Under the pieces are notes generated by a model. It saw only the letters and a program-made list of their open reading frames with translations, was not told where the DNA came from and searched no databases. The position numbers and the translations under genes are program-made. Shown here piece after piece: positions 36,291 through 44,959 of a stretch of 64,000 nucleotides of DNA. The stretch is from Planctomycetota bacterium (GTDB taxonomy: Bacteria; Planctomycetota; Phycisphaerae; Phycisphaerales; UBA1924), in contig JAFEBP010000007.1 of assembly GCA_018242605.1 (NCBI GenBank), positions 1-64,000 on the forward strand, written 5' to 3'. Position 1 is the stretch's first letter. The number at the start of each line of letters is the position of its first letter.

Positions 36291-37580
36291 CTAGCGGTCG
36301 AGCTCCGCCGCCACCACGTTGATCGAGCCGATCACCGCCGGCACGTCCGCGAGCATGTGCCCCTCGGTGAGCTTCGCTACCAACTGGTAGTTGATGAAGC
36401 AAGGGGGCCGGACCTTGACGCGCCAGGCACGCGGCCCGCCGTCCGACACGATGAAGTAACCCAGTTCGCCGTTGCCGGTCTCCTGGCAGTCGTAGCACTC
36501 GGCCACCGGCGGCTTCCAGCCTCGGTTGGACATGATGATTTCGAAGTGCTGGATCAGGCCCTCGATCGAACCGTACACGTCCTTTTTCGGCGGTTTGACG
36601 AACTTGCTGTCGGCGAACGCATCGCACGGGCCACCCGGGATCTTGTCGATTAACTGCTCGATGATCTGGATGCTCTGCTTGAGTTCCTCGACGCGGACGA
36701 GGTACCGGCAGTACGCGTCGCCCTTGGTGGTGATCGGAACCTTGAACTTCACGGCCTCGGCGCCCTGCCCGTCCCAGTTGTCGGCGTAGCACAGGTACGG
36801 GGAGTCCTTGCGGACATCCCGCTTCACGCCGCTGGCGCGGGCCATCGGACCCGTGGTGGACCACGCGATCGCTTCGTCGTGCGTCAGCACGCCCACGTCC
36901 TGCGTGCGGTCCATGAAAATGCGGTTGCGGTTGAGCAGAGACTCCAGGTCCTTCACCGCCTGCGGCACCTCGTCGCGGATCAACGTCTTGACCATCCGCT
37001 TGAAAGTCTCTTCGTCGGGCAGGTCCTGCATCAGGCCGCCGACGCGCGTCCAATCCGGGTGGAACCGCTGACCCGACACGTAATCGCACAGGTCGTAGAT
37101 CTTTTCGCGGACGTTGAACGCGTAAATGAAGCCGGTGAACGCGTTGAGGTCAAGACCGGCGGCGCCGACACACAGCAGGTGGTTCTGAATTCGGGCCACC
37201 TCGGCCATGATCGTCCGCAGCACCTTGCACCGCGGCGTGATGTCGATGCCGAACAGCTTCTCCACCGCCCCGTGCCACGCGATGTCGTTGCCGATGGGCG
37301 AGAGGTAATCCATCCGCGAGCAGATCGTCACGTACTGGTTGTAATCCAAAGACTCCGCAAGCTTTTCGAATCCGCTGTGCAGGTAACCGATGTGCGGAGT
37401 CACCCGGGCGATCCGTTCGCCGTCGAGTTCCAGCACCAGGCGCAGCGTCGTGTGCGTCGCGGGGTGCTGGGGACCGAAGTTCAACACCCAGCGGTCGCCG
37501 GTATCGACGTGCTCTTTGAGGTAGTCGACATTGTCGGCATCAACCGTCAGGGCATCATCGGGCTTGATCGTGAATGGCAT
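36291..37580 (-). CDS. nuoD: NADH-quinone oxidoreductase subunit D
   Basis: 429 residues of the 49-kDa subunit family, which forms the quinone-binding pocket with NuoB. Hallmarks: LNFGPQHPATHTTLRLVLELDGE, PHIGYLHSGFEKLAE, NQYVTICSRMDYLSP, and C-terminal DVPAVIGSINVVAAELDR. The protein is slightly longer than usual and starts with a short extension. None of the other nuo genes is in the window: the upstream neighbour on the same strand is a DUF2798 gene and the downstream one a small membrane protein. So nuoD is separated from the rest of the complex genes here. Confidence 0.96.
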   Translation of the reverse strand: MPFTIKPDDALTVDADNVDYLKEHVDTGDRWVLNFGPQHPATHTTLRLVLELDGERIARVTPHIGYLHSGFEKLAESLDYNQYVTICSRMDYLSPIGNDIAWHGAVEKLFGIDITPRCKVLRTIMAEVARIQNHLLCVGAAGLDLNAFTGFIYAFNVREKIYDLCDYVSGQRFHPDWTRVGGLMQDLPDEETFKRMVKTLIRDEVPQAVKDLESLLNRNRIFMDRTQDVGVLTHDEAIAWSTTGPMARASGVKRDVRKDSPYLCYADNWDGQGAEAVKFKVPITTKGDAYCRYLVRVEELKQSIQIIEQLIDKIPGGPCDAFADSKFVKPPKKDVYGSIEGLIQHFEIIMSNRGWKPPVAECYDCQETGNGELGYFIVSDGGPRAWRVKVRPPCFINYQLVAKLTEGHMLADVPAVIGSINVVAAELDR

Positions 37581-37749
37581 AAGGGAGAGGAGGATAGGAA
37601 AGCAGTTGAGCCTCGGGAAGCGATGTCCGCGAGCACTTCCACGCGCTCGAACTCTTCCGACTTCCGAAAGGCTCCAAGAGCTTGCCGGCTCATGCGACGA
37701 AGGTCAGCCGCGAGTGTCGCAGCATCCATCGTTCGGATTTTGGATGGCA

Positions 37750-37983
37750 CTATCGGCGAGTCCCGGTCAGGACATCCGAAACCGCGCGCGCAATCGGCGC
37801 GACAAAGAGCAACGTGGGCAACGCCACGACGAATGAAATCGCCCACCCGCGCAGCCATAGGCGCACGAACCCGGGCTCAAATCCCGACCTCACGAACGTG
37901 TTTGCGAACGCGGTCGCGCACGACATCGCCAGCGCCAACAGGCACAGGTACAGGAACTGAGCATGGCGTCGGGAGAGCTTCAT
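37750..37983 (-). CDS. DUF2798-like small membrane protein
   Basis: 77 residues. Two transmembrane helices: QFLYLCLLALAMSCATAFANTF and WAISFVVALPTLLFVAPIARAV. The layout MKLxxRHAxF...GFxxxWLxxWxxSFxVAxPxxxxVAP is that of the DUF2798 family of small two-helix proteins. The ending VSDVLTGTRR is basic and cytoplasmic. Function unknown. It sits 169 bp upstream of nuoD on the same strand; the frame in between (37581-37749) shows no convincing gene. Confidence 0.8.
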   Translation of the reverse strand: MKLSRRHAQFLYLCLLALAMSCATAFANTFVRSGFEPGFVRLWLRGWAISFVVALPTLLFVAPIARAVSDVLTGTRR

Positions 37984-38048
37984 GCCCGCAGAGCGTATTG
38001 TTGTTCGCTTTCAACTTCGAGCCGCGAGGAAAACAACCGGGACCCGAC

Positions 38049-38597
38049 TCATATTTCACGCAGCATTTGAACGGCACACGCCCGGAACCCCGCTCTCTCG
38101 AAGAGTTCCCGAGCCTCTTGGTTCGGCACCGCCGTGTCCAGCCGGACCTGCTTCACGCCCATCGCGAGGAACCTCTGAACCGCGCCCGACACCAACCGCG
38201 TCGCCAATCCCCGTCGGCGAAAGGTCGGCTCTACCCACATGTCGTGAATGAAGCCGAGCTCGCTGATGTCGTAAATCGGAATCTCTGACTCCACGGTTCC
38301 GACGATGAACCCCGCCAGCGTCCCCGCGTCATCCGCCACCAACAGCACGCTCCGGGGATCGGCCGCCCGCTCCGGGAGCCACAGCGCATATCGGTCCAGG
38401 ACATCCGGCAGGTATCCATACTTTGCCGGATCCCAACTTCGGTGAAGCCTGCAGATCTCCCGCACCATCGGCAATATCGCCGGAACATCCGCGGTCGCGG
38501 CGGGACGCACCGCGATGGCGTGGCCGGTGCGTTCACAAGAAGGGCCGCCATCGTCCGCCGATGGCTGCGTTCGGGAAGTTGGGGGGTCTTGGGTCAT
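38049..38597 (-). CDS. GNAT-family acetyltransferase
   Basis: 182 residues. The GNAT core is visible from residue ~28: IAVRPAATADVPAILPMVREIC (strand 1 and helix 1), LAGFIVGTVES, GFIHDMWVEPTFRRRGLATRLV (motif A, with R-R-R-G-L-A binding the acetyl-CoA pyrophosphate) and LDTAVPNQEARELFERAGF (motif B). The first ~25 residues are low complexity and the true start could be internal. The substrate is unknown. Divergent from citrate synthase. Confidence 0.85.
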   Translation of the reverse strand: MTQDPPTSRTQPSADDGGPSCERTGHAIAVRPAATADVPAILPMVREICRLHRSWDPAKYGYLPDVLDRYALWLPERAADPRSVLLVADDAGTLAGFIVGTVESEIPIYDISELGFIHDMWVEPTFRRRGLATRLVSGAVQRFLAMGVKQVRLDTAVPNQEARELFERAGFRACAVQMLREI

Positions 38598-38657
38598 AAA
38601 TCTGCCTCATTGAAGCGCTGTTTCAGACGCTCCGCACGGTGCCTTTTCGCGACAGCA

Positions 38658-38666
38658 TGCTACAAT
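38658..38666 (+). promoter_or_regulatory. Possible extended -10 promoter of citrate synthase
   Basis: TGCTACAAT matches the extended -10 pattern TGnTAnAAT. No good -35 is seen 17 nt upstream. It would give a leader of about 100 nt, which ends in a small hairpin GGTTCA/TGAACC around 38739-38755 before the AAGGA ribosome-binding site. Confidence 0.35.
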
Positions 38667-38770
38667 TGACGGTCCTTGATCGGGCCGCTTCTCACGCGGT
38701 CCGGGCAAGGTTTGACAACCCGAATCATGAGATCGCTGGTTCACGTTTTGAACCGGAAGGACACGCGAAG

Positions 38771-39901
38771 ATGGCGTCGTACTCCAAGGGCCTTGAAGGC
38801 GTAATTGCGGCCGAAACCAAGATGTCGTATATCGATGGTGAGAAGGGAGTTCTCGAGTACGTCGGGATTCCCATCGGCCAGTTGGCGGAGTTTTCGACGT
38901 TCGAAGAAACTGTCTTCCTGCTCTGGAACACCCGGCTGCCGCGCAAGGGTGAACTCGCCGATTTCTCCGCCAAGATCCGTGCCCTGTACGAACTCCCCGC
39001 CGAGATCCAGGCGATGATCGGGCAACTCCCCAAGGACGCCCAGCCCATGCACGTCATGCGCACGCTGGTCTCGGCTCTTGGCATGTACGACGCCAAGCCC
39101 AACGCCACCGACGTCCCCACTGTTCGTGAGAAGGCCCTCAAGATCCTCGCGTGCGCACCCGCGATGCTCGCCTACTTCCACCGCCACCGCCAGGGCAAGC
39201 CCTTCGTGAAGCCCGACGCCAACATGGGCTTCGCCGAGAACTTCCTTTACATGCTCAACGGCGCCAAACCCACCGCCGCCATGGTCAAGGCCCTGGACGT
39301 TTGCCTTGTCCTGCACACCGACCACGGACTCAACAACTCGACGTTCTCCGCCCGGGTGGTCATTTCCACCATGAGCGACATCTACTCGGCCATCACCGCC
39401 GCGATCGGCTCGCTCCGCGGCCCGCTCCACGGCGGCGCCAACGAGGGGGTGATGATCATGCTCAACGAGATCCCCACCGTCGAAGCCGCCGAGAAGTACG
39501 TGCACGACAAGCTCGCCAAGAAAGACAAGATCATGGGCTTCGGGCACCGGGTCTACAAGGCCTACGACCCCCGCGCCAGCCACCTCAAGGTGCTCGCCAA
39601 GCAACTCGCCCACGATACCGGCAACATGGCCCTGTACGAAAAGTCCAGCCGCATCGAGAAGGTCATGAGCGAGGCCGTTGCCGCCAAGGGCATCTACCCC
39701 AACGTCGACTTCTACTCCGCCACCACCTATCACTGCATCGGGCTCCCGCTGGACCTCTTCACCCCGATGTTCGTGCTCTCGCGCATCGGCGGCTGGTCCG
39801 GCCATGTCATCGAGCAGTTGAGCGACAACCGACTCTTCCGCCCTGATGTGGATTACAAGGGGCCCCACGGCGTCGCCTACACGCCGATGGATCAGCGTTG
39901 A
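38771..39901 (+). CDS. gltA: Citrate synthase
   Basis: 376 residues; condenses acetyl-CoA with oxaloacetate in the TCA cycle. Begins MASYSKGLEGVIAAETKMSYIDGEKGVLEYVGIPI-type, the short form found in many Gram-positives and archaea. Catalytic residues: His in LHTDHGLNNSTFSARV, His in GFGHRVYKAYDPRA, and Asp in NVDFYSATTY. The ATG at 38771 was chosen because it has AAGGA at good spacing and because homologues begin there; the extension back to 38639 is not family-like. A perfect bidirectional terminator follows. Confidence 0.97.
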   Translation: MASYSKGLEGVIAAETKMSYIDGEKGVLEYVGIPIGQLAEFSTFEETVFLLWNTRLPRKGELADFSAKIRALYELPAEIQAMIGQLPKDAQPMHVMRTLVSALGMYDAKPNATDVPTVREKALKILACAPAMLAYFHRHRQGKPFVKPDANMGFAENFLYMLNGAKPTAAMVKALDVCLVLHTDHGLNNSTFSARVVISTMSDIYSAITAAIGSLRGPLHGGANEGVMIMLNEIPTVEAAEKYVHDKLAKKDKIMGFGHRVYKAYDPRASHLKVLAKQLAHDTGNMALYEKSSRIEKVMSEAVAAKGIYPNVDFYSATTYHCIGLPLDLFTPMFVLSRIGGWSGHVIEQLSDNRLFRPDVDYKGPHGVAYTPMDQR

Positions 39902-39924
39902 TCGCTGCGCGTTGAATCCAAATC

Positions 39925-39959
39925 AAAACGCCGCGTGCACATGCACGCGGCGTTTTTGT
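39925..39959. terminator. Bidirectional terminator after citrate synthase
   Basis: Palindrome AAAACGCCGCGTGC-ACAT-GCACGCGGCGTTTT: 14-bp stem, 4-nt loop. U-rich tracts follow on both strands (TTTTTGTTT on plus; TTTTGATTT on minus). It lies between convergent gltA and the parvulin lipoprotein gene. Confidence 0.93.
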
Positions 39960-39976
39960 TTAAAGACGTGCCCGCC

Positions 39977-40975
39977 TCACCGGCGCGGCCTGGCATCCCA
40001 ACTCCATCTCAAGGGCTCGTCGATCACCGTCACACGCGCCGCCGCCGTCAGGTTCGCCGCCAGCGTGTCCATCGCCTCGCGCTCCTTGCGAGTGCGCACT
40101 TTCTCTCGCACCAGTTCGAGTTCCGCCCCCGAAGGCATCGGGCGGGCCGCGATCTGATCTTCGATCAGCACGAACCCGAACCCGGAGTCCAGCGCGAGCA
40201 GAGATGACAGTGTGCCGGGCGACCCGCTCAAGGCCGTGCGGATGATCGATGGCAGCGTCGGGTCCGTCGGATCGACCGGCCCGAACAGCCCGCCTCTCTG
40301 ACTCGATGGATCCCGCGAAGACTGAAACGCCATCGCCGAAAATCTCGCTGACCTCGCGGGCCCCTGCGGAATCGCCTGGAGTTCCGCGAGCGCTTCGGAA
40401 GCGGTCCGATCGTTCTGCGCCACGAAGATCCGCGCCAGGACCTTGGCCGACAACTCCTGGGTGACCCCGATGTTGACCGCCGCGTCGTCCACCAGCCCAT
40501 TCTGCCGCACGAGGGCACGTAGTGAAGCATTGCGGGCGAGCAGAGCCGCGTATCGCCCCGGCCCCAAGCCACGTGCTTTGCGGAACCGATCAATCATCGC
40601 CCCGGCTTGATCTTCGCTCACGCCGGCGTCGGCGCCGATGTTCGCCAGCAGCAGCGCACGCTCAGCGTCGATCTTCGACTTGTCGATGCTGATCCCCGCA
40701 TCGCGGCACGCCGCGCTCAGTTTCTGATCCAGCACGAACTCCTCGAGCACCACCGCGCCGGCCGCCTCGTGCAGACGCCCATCAAAGGCCGCGGCATCGA
40801 TCGGCACTCCGTCGACCAGCACCAGGGGCTTGTCCGAGGACGCTCGTGCCGCCGCAGGCCGCTGCGAAGCGGGTTCGGCCAGGTTTGGAAGTTCGGATCG
40901 CGAAGACCCGCCGCACGAAACAGAACACAGCGCTAACAGCACTCCGCAGACGCCGGTTGTTTTCAGAGATCGCAT
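39977..40975 (-). CDS. Parvulin-type (PpiC/SurA-like) peptidyl-prolyl isomerase lipoprotein
   Basis: 332 residues from ATG 40975. Lipoprotein signal (MRSLKTTGVCGVLLALCSVSC, lipobox VSC). After a Ser/Ala-rich linker comes VDGVPIDAAAFDGRLHEAAG and a helical region like the SurA chaperone N-domain. The C-terminal part (LARIFVAQNDRTASEALAELQAI, FSAMAFQSSRDPSSQRGGLFGPVDPTDPTLP, GFGFVLIEDQ) is a rotamase domain: FxxxAxxxSxDPSSxxxGG is its signature. It should fold outer-membrane or exported proteins in the periplasm. The short downstream DEPLRWSWDARPRR tail is unique. Confidence 0.85.
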   Translation of the reverse strand: MRSLKTTGVCGVLLALCSVSCGGSSRSELPNLAEPASQRPAAARASSDKPLVLVDGVPIDAAAFDGRLHEAAGAVVLEEFVLDQKLSAACRDAGISIDKSKIDAERALLLANIGADAGVSEDQAGAMIDRFRKARGLGPGRYAALLARNASLRALVRQNGLVDDAAVNIGVTQELSAKVLARIFVAQNDRTASEALAELQAIPQGPARSARFSAMAFQSSRDPSSQRGGLFGPVDPTDPTLPSIIRTALSGSPGTLSSLLALDSGFGFVLIEDQIAARPMPSGAELELVREKVRTRKEREAMDTLAANLTAAARVTVIDEPLRWSWDARPRR

Positions 40976-41114
40976 GCGAGATATGAGCATACCGGACCGC
41001 GGAAATCAAGCGTCAAGCGGATTCTGACGCAATCGGGACGCACCCCGGAGCATTGCGCGTCGCAAACGCGCACGCGGCGCGTCGAATTGATCGATTCACG
41101 CATCTTTGCACGCG

Positions 41115-41135
41115 TTTGTGTGGTATAGACACAAA
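41115..41135 (+). promoter_or_regulatory. Palindrome with embedded extended -10
   Basis: TTTGTGT-GGTATAG-ACACAAA, a perfect 7-bp inverted repeat. Its centre contains TGGTATAGA, an extended -10 match on the plus strand. A second hairpin (GCGGGCG-GCGAA-CGCCCGC, 41141-41159) follows immediately. It could be an operator/promoter for a short transcript or the divergent parvulin gene. The rest of 40976-41253 holds no gene. Confidence 0.4.
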
Positions 41136-41253
41136 GAGACGCGGGCGGCGAACGCCCGCCGAGTTTGACACGTTATTGGAGCGGCGCACGAGGCACCGGC
41201 CTCAGGGCCGCGAACTGCCCGGTGAGTAATCCGCACGATGGGCCGAATAATTC

Positions 41254-41282
41254 TCGACAATCGTGAGGCGATGTGGTAAGAT
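41254..41282 (+). promoter_or_regulatory. Sigma-70-type promoter of prepilin-type gene 1
   Basis: TCGACA (41254-41259), 17-bp spacer, TAAGAT (41277-41282). The same layout, TCGACA-17-TAGAAT, precedes the second copy, and both are embedded in conserved sequence (ATTCTCGACAA, ATGTGGTA). Confidence 0.75.
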
Positions 41283-41288
41283 GGTTCA

Positions 41289-41422
41289 TTCATCCGAGAG
41301 GGCGTGCGCCCCTACACAGAGGCTCGTCGCGCCGGGGTTGCGTAAAAGTCCGCGTTCGCGGCAGATCGGAAACCAGTTAGTCAGCCTGAATAGTTCAGGG
41401 AGTGCATATGGAGGCCCACGCT
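41289..41422 (+). promoter_or_regulatory. Hairpin-bearing leader of prepilin-type gene 1
   Basis: About 134 nt from predicted TSS to ATG. Blocks shared with the other copy: CCGAGAG...GGCGT, CGCCGGGGT, AAGTCCGCGTTCGCGGCA (hairpin CCGC/GCGG) and AGTGCATATGGAGG. Near the ribosome-binding site is CCTGAA-TAG-TTCAGG; the second copy has TTCAGGC/GCCTGAA in the same place. No known riboswitch class was recognised. Confidence 0.5.
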
Positions 41423-42499
41423 ATGTGCGGTCGAAGAGTTCATTGTCGGAAACCCGGATTCACACTGATCGAGCTGCTGGTGGTGATCGCCATCATCGCG
41501 CTGCTGATCGGCATTCTCCTGCCCGCGCTCGGAGAAGCCCGAAAGTCTGGACGGGTGACCATCTGTCAGTCGAACATGAAACAGTTGGGTGTGGCGACTC
41601 AGTCGTACACCGCGGATTACGCGGATCGGCTGTACGCCTTCACGATCAGCAACAAGTCGTACGACCTGCTCGCTTACGCCGACCTGCGTAGCGTCGCACA
41701 GAACGGCGATGCCCTGCGTTGCCACTCGGCTCAGGCCGTCGACATCATCCGCCGCCGCACCGGCCGCGATGACTTCGAGCTTCCGGATGCATGGATCCCC
41801 GATGTTCTGTACACGCACTTGGTGCTCCAGGACTACCTCGCCAGCCGCCTGCCCGAGAAGCTGGTGATCTGCCCCGAGGACAAGAACCGCCTGCTGTGGC
41901 AGACCGATCCGGTCGCCTTCGCCAACGGCGCGTTCATCCCGTCTCCCAACCCGCTCTCGTCGCGCTGGCCCTACAGCAGCACGTACGAAACCAACACCTT
42001 CCACTACGCCCCCGACCGTTGCGACAACGGCCCCGGCGTCACCCAGGGCGGCCAGCACAACCAGTACCAGTTGATTGGCGACGCTGGCGAAGCGCTCGGA
42101 CGCCGCAAGATCCCCGATGTGGCCTTCCCCTCGCAAAAGGCTCAGCTGTACGACATTCAGTGCCGCCACAAGGGCAAGGTGCAGTTCTACTACGGCTACG
42201 CCGATGCAGTCTGCCCAATTCTGTTCTATGACGGCTCTGTGACGATGCGCCGCACCGGCCCACCGACCGACCCGATCGAGAACGGCGTCCGTATCCCCTT
42301 GGATGCCAACCCCGGTTGCGACCCCTCGCGTCCGACGTCTCCGTTCGCCCTCTTGGTGAACTACACGCCCGACACTTGGGAATCTCCCATCCGCGGCGGC
42401 GGCACCTCGGCCTCTTTCCCCGGCTTTTACCGCTGGACGCGCCTGGGCCTGCGTGGCATCGACTTTGGCGGTTCCGAAGTCAAGATTCCCGGAACCTGA
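41423..42499 (+). CDS. Prepilin-type N-terminal methylation-site protein, copy 1
   Basis: 358 residues. A leader of ~11 residues ([12 protein letters not shown]) precedes [22 protein letters not shown], so cleavage and methylation by a prepilin peptidase are expected. The C-terminal domain ends near [19 protein letters not shown] and [13 protein letters not shown], resembling the H-X9-DG domain of planctomycete/lentisphaeral secreted pseudopilin-like proteins. Three in-frame starts exist (GTG 41402, ATG 41408, ATG 41423); only 41423 has GGAGG eight nt upstream, and the second copy keeps exactly this. Promoter and terminator flank it, so it is a single-gene unit. Function beyond the family is unknown. 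Confidence 0.9.
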   Translation: MCGRRVHCRKPGFTLIELLVVIAIIALLIGILLPALGEARKSGRVTICQSNMKQLGVATQSYTADYADRLYAFTISNKSYDLLAYADLRSVAQNGDALRCHSAQAVDIIRRRTGRDDFELPDAWIPDVLYTHLVLQDYLASRLPEKLVICPEDKNRLLWQTDPVAFANGAFIPSPNPLSSRWPYSSTYETNTFHYAPDRCDNGPGVTQGGQHNQYQLIGDAGEALGRRKIPDVAFPSQKAQLYDIQCRHKGKVQFYYGYADAVCPILFYDGSVTMRRTGPPTDPIENGVRIPLDANPGCDPSRPTSPFALLVNYTPDTWESPIRGGGTSASFPGFYRWTRLGLRGIDFGGSEVKIPGT

Positions 42500-42523
42500 G
42501 CGACATTCTTCGTTATTGAATCT

Positions 42524-42557
42524 GCGGCCCCGTTGTATGCGGGGCCGCTTTATTTTT
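42524..42557 (+). terminator. Terminator of prepilin-type gene 1
   Basis: Perfect 9-bp stem GCGGCCCCG/CGGGGCCGC with loop TTGTATG, followed by TTTATTTTT. It separates the two prepilin-type genes transcriptionally. Confidence 0.93.
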
Positions 42558-42650
42558 GCCCTGAATTTCACCAGTTTTGACGATCTCGCGTCGATCAGAC
42601 AATCGCCACAAGACGGGTTTTGTTCGCAACTTGAGATCTACGAAATTCTC

Positions 42651-42679
42651 TCGACAAATCCCTTGACATGTGGTAGAAT
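42651..42679 (+). promoter_or_regulatory. Sigma-70-type promoter of prepilin-type gene 2
   Basis: TCGACA (42651-42656), 17-bp spacer, TAGAAT (42674-42679). Same geometry as copy 1. A TTGACA at 42663 is too close to the -10 to serve as -35. Confidence 0.75.
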
Positions 42680-42685
42680 GTCTGA

Positions 42686-42813
42686 AACCGAGAGCAGGCG
42701 TCGCCCACATGGTTCGGGGCATTCGCCGGGGTGCTTGTAAGTCCGCGTTCGCGGCAATCGGTGTTCAGGCACGGTGCCTGAAAATCCAGTGAGTGCATAT
42801 GGAGGACCACACG
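42686..42813 (+). promoter_or_regulatory. Hairpin-bearing leader of prepilin-type gene 2
   Basis: About 128 nt. It shares blocks with the copy-1 leader (CCGAGAG, GGCGTCGCC hairpin, CGCCGGGGT, TAAGTCCGCGTTCGCGGCA, GAGTGCATATGGAGG). The last hairpin is TTCAGGC-ACGGT-GCCTGAA. Its position is kept relative to copy 1 while the sequence of the arms is changed. Confidence 0.5.
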
Positions 42814-43890
42814 ATGTGCGGTCAAAGAGTCGTATCCCGTAAGCGTGCGTTCACACTGATCGAGTTGCTGGTGGTCATTGCAATCATTGCATTGCTCATC
42901 GGCATTCTCTTGCCCGCACTGGGCGAAGCCCGCAAGTCGGGACGTGTGACCATCTGCCAGTCGAACATGAAGCAGTTGGGCGTGGCGACTCAGTCGTACA
43001 CAGCCGACTACTCCGACCGACTGTACGCCTTCACGATCAGCAACAAGTCGTACGACCTGCTCGCGTACGCCGACCTGCGCAGCGTCGCGCAGAACGGCGA
43101 CGCACTGCGTTGCCACTCGGCTCAGGCCGTCGACATCATCCGCCGCCGCACCGGCCGCGATGACTTCGAGCTCCCGGACGCGTGGATCCCGGACGTTCTG
43201 TACACCCACCTGGTGCTCCAGGACTATCTCGCCAGCCGCCTGCCCGAAAAGCTGGTGGTCTGCCCCGAAGACAAGAACCGTCTGCTGTGGCAGAGCGATC
43301 CGGTCGCCTTCGCCAACGGCGCGTTCATCCCGTCTCCCAACCCGCTCTCGTCGCGCTGGCCCTACAGCAGCACGTACGAAACCAACGCCTTCCACTACGC
43401 TCCCGACCGCTGTGACAACGGTCCCGGTGTGACTCAGGGCGGTCAGCACAACCAGTACCAGCTCCTCGGTGACGCGGGCGAAGTGCTGGGACGCCGTAAG
43501 ATCCCCGATGTAGCCTTCCCCTCGCAGAAGGCTCAGTTGTACGACATTCAGTGCCGCCACAAGGGCAAGGCCCAGTTCTACTACGGCTACGCCGACGCGG
43601 TGTGCCCCATCCTCTTCTATGACGGCTCCGTCACGATGCGTCGCACCGGCCCACCGACCGACCCGATCGAGAACGGCGTCCGCATCCCCTTGGATGCCAA
43701 TCCCGGCTGCGACCCCTCGCGTCCGACGTCTCCGTTCGCCCTCTTGGTGAACTACACGCCCGACACTTGGGAAACTCCCATCCGCGGCGGCGGCACTTCG
43801 GCCTCCTTCCCGGGCTTCTACCGCTGGACGCGACTGGGCCTCAAGGGCATCGACTACGGCGGAACCGAAGTCAAGATCCCCGGCACCTGA
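42814..43890 (+). CDS. Prepilin-type N-terminal methylation-site protein, copy 2
   Basis: 358 residues, nearly identical to copy 1: reading the two side by side I count about 16 substitutions, five of them in the leader peptide and almost all others conservative (I/V, A/V, S/T, F/Y, R/K). Silent codon differences are many, so the copies have been held by purifying selection since duplication. [20 protein letters not shown] follows a basic leader ([12 protein letters not shown]). Start ATG 42814 with GGAGG eight nt upstream. Own promoter and terminator. It may be an alternative version of the same surface or pseudopilus component. Confidence 0.9.
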   Translation: MCGQRVVSRKRAFTLIELLVVIAIIALLIGILLPALGEARKSGRVTICQSNMKQLGVATQSYTADYSDRLYAFTISNKSYDLLAYADLRSVAQNGDALRCHSAQAVDIIRRRTGRDDFELPDAWIPDVLYTHLVLQDYLASRLPEKLVVCPEDKNRLLWQSDPVAFANGAFIPSPNPLSSRWPYSSTYETNAFHYAPDRCDNGPGVTQGGQHNQYQLLGDAGEVLGRRKIPDVAFPSQKAQLYDIQCRHKGKAQFYYGYADAVCPILFYDGSVTMRRTGPPTDPIENGVRIPLDANPGCDPSRPTSPFALLVNYTPDTWETPIRGGGTSASFPGFYRWTRLGLKGIDYGGTEVKIPGT

Positions 43891-43914
43891 TCCGCCACCA
43901 GATTGCTTGTTCGA

Positions 43915-43943
43915 AACGGCCCCGGACTTCCGGGGCCGTTTTT
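43915..43943 (+). terminator. Terminator of prepilin-type gene 2
   Basis: Stem AACGGCCCCGG (43915-43925), loop ACTT, arm CCGGGGCCGTT (43930-43940), then TTT C. It differs in sequence from the copy-1 terminator except for the GGCCCC core. Confidence 0.92.
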
Positions 43944-43997
43944 CATTTGACTTCACCCCGTATCGACTCCCCCGCTGCCGGCGTAGACTGGAGTTCA

Positions 43998-44948
43998 ATG
44001 CCCGAGTTCAAGACACATTTGATTGATGGAAGGACCACGCCGCGCTTCGCGGGTGTGTGCACCTTCTGCCGATTCCCCGTGATGTCGCCCAGCGACACTC
44101 CCGATTGGGCTGTCTACGGCGTGCCCTTCGACGGCGGCGTGACGTTCCGTCCCGGCGCAAGATTCGGACCTCGCGCCGTGCGCGACGCATCCGCCTACGT
44201 CAAGCCGTATCACGTTGAGCACGCCGTCAACATCGCGGAGAAACTCTCGCTCGTCGATGCCGGCGATGCGCCCGTCCGTCCCTACTCCATCAAGGAGACG
44301 CTCGATTCGGTCGCCCACTGGGCCGGCTCCATCGGCGATCCAAAGACCACCCGCCTGCTCGCCGTCGGCGGCGACCACTCCATCGCTTACGCAAATATCC
44401 GAGCCACGTGGGAACGCCGCGGCAAGCCGTCCAAAGGGCTTGGGCTCATCCACTTTGATAGCCATCTGGACACCGTGGATGCTGTCTGGGGCGAGAGATG
44501 GGGACACGCCTCTCCGTTCATCCGCGCTATCGAGGACGGCCTTGTCGATCCCGCCACGATGATCTCCGTTGGTGTCAAGGGGCCGCTCAACACCGCGGCT
44601 GATCTGGACTTCGCGCTCTCGCGGGGAGTAACGGTCATCCGCAGGGATCAACTGGGCGCCGGTGACGCTCTGGGAGAGTTCGTCCGCGCCCACCCGGGCC
44701 GCGAGTGGTACCTCACGTTCGACGTCGACGTGGTTGATCCCGCGTTCGCGCCGGGAACCGGCACGCCCTCGATCGGAGGCATCACGACCGCCGAAGCCCT
44801 TTCATTGTTGCGATCCCTCCGCGGCGCGGACATCGTCGGCGCCGATGTGGTCGAGGTGCTCCCCGACCGCGATGTGGCCGGCATCACCGCACTCTTCGCG
44901 GCCCACGTCGTCTTCGAGATCCTGTCGCTGGACGCCGCACGCCGGTAA
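43998..44948 (+). CDS. speB: Agmatinase/arginase-family ureohydrolase
   Basis: 316 residues. The manganese-binding motifs are all present: GGDHS, FDSHLD (DxHxD, with Ser in place of the usual Ala), and TFDVDVVDPAFAPGTGTPSIGG. The N-terminal YGVPFDGGVTFRPGARFGPRAVRDAS is typical of agmatinases, which hydrolyse agmatine to putrescine and urea. Other substrates (guanidinobutyrate, guanidinopropionate) cannot be excluded. GGAG precedes the ATG at 43998. The next gene, tilS, starts 11 nt after its stop, so they may be co-transcribed. Confidence 0.9.
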   Translation: MPEFKTHLIDGRTTPRFAGVCTFCRFPVMSPSDTPDWAVYGVPFDGGVTFRPGARFGPRAVRDASAYVKPYHVEHAVNIAEKLSLVDAGDAPVRPYSIKETLDSVAHWAGSIGDPKTTRLLAVGGDHSIAYANIRATWERRGKPSKGLGLIHFDSHLDTVDAVWGERWGHASPFIRAIEDGLVDPATMISVGVKGPLNTAADLDFALSRGVTVIRRDQLGAGDALGEFVRAHPGREWYLTFDVDVVDPAFAPGTGTPSIGGITTAEALSLLRSLRGADIVGADVVEVLPDRDVAGITALFAAHVVFEILSLDAARR

Positions 44949-44959
44949 TAAAACCCCCG

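Noticed and set aside
37547..37858. Gene of 103 residues between nuoD and DUF2798
   Set aside because: It overlaps both neighbours, has no recognisable family and no codon bias.
41141..41159. Terminator
   Set aside because: Hairpin is strong, but no U-run follows on either strand.
41283..41422. c-di-GMP-I or glycine riboswitch in the prepilin leader
   Set aside because: Neither the GGACGCAAAGCC core nor the paired glycine aptamer consensus is present.
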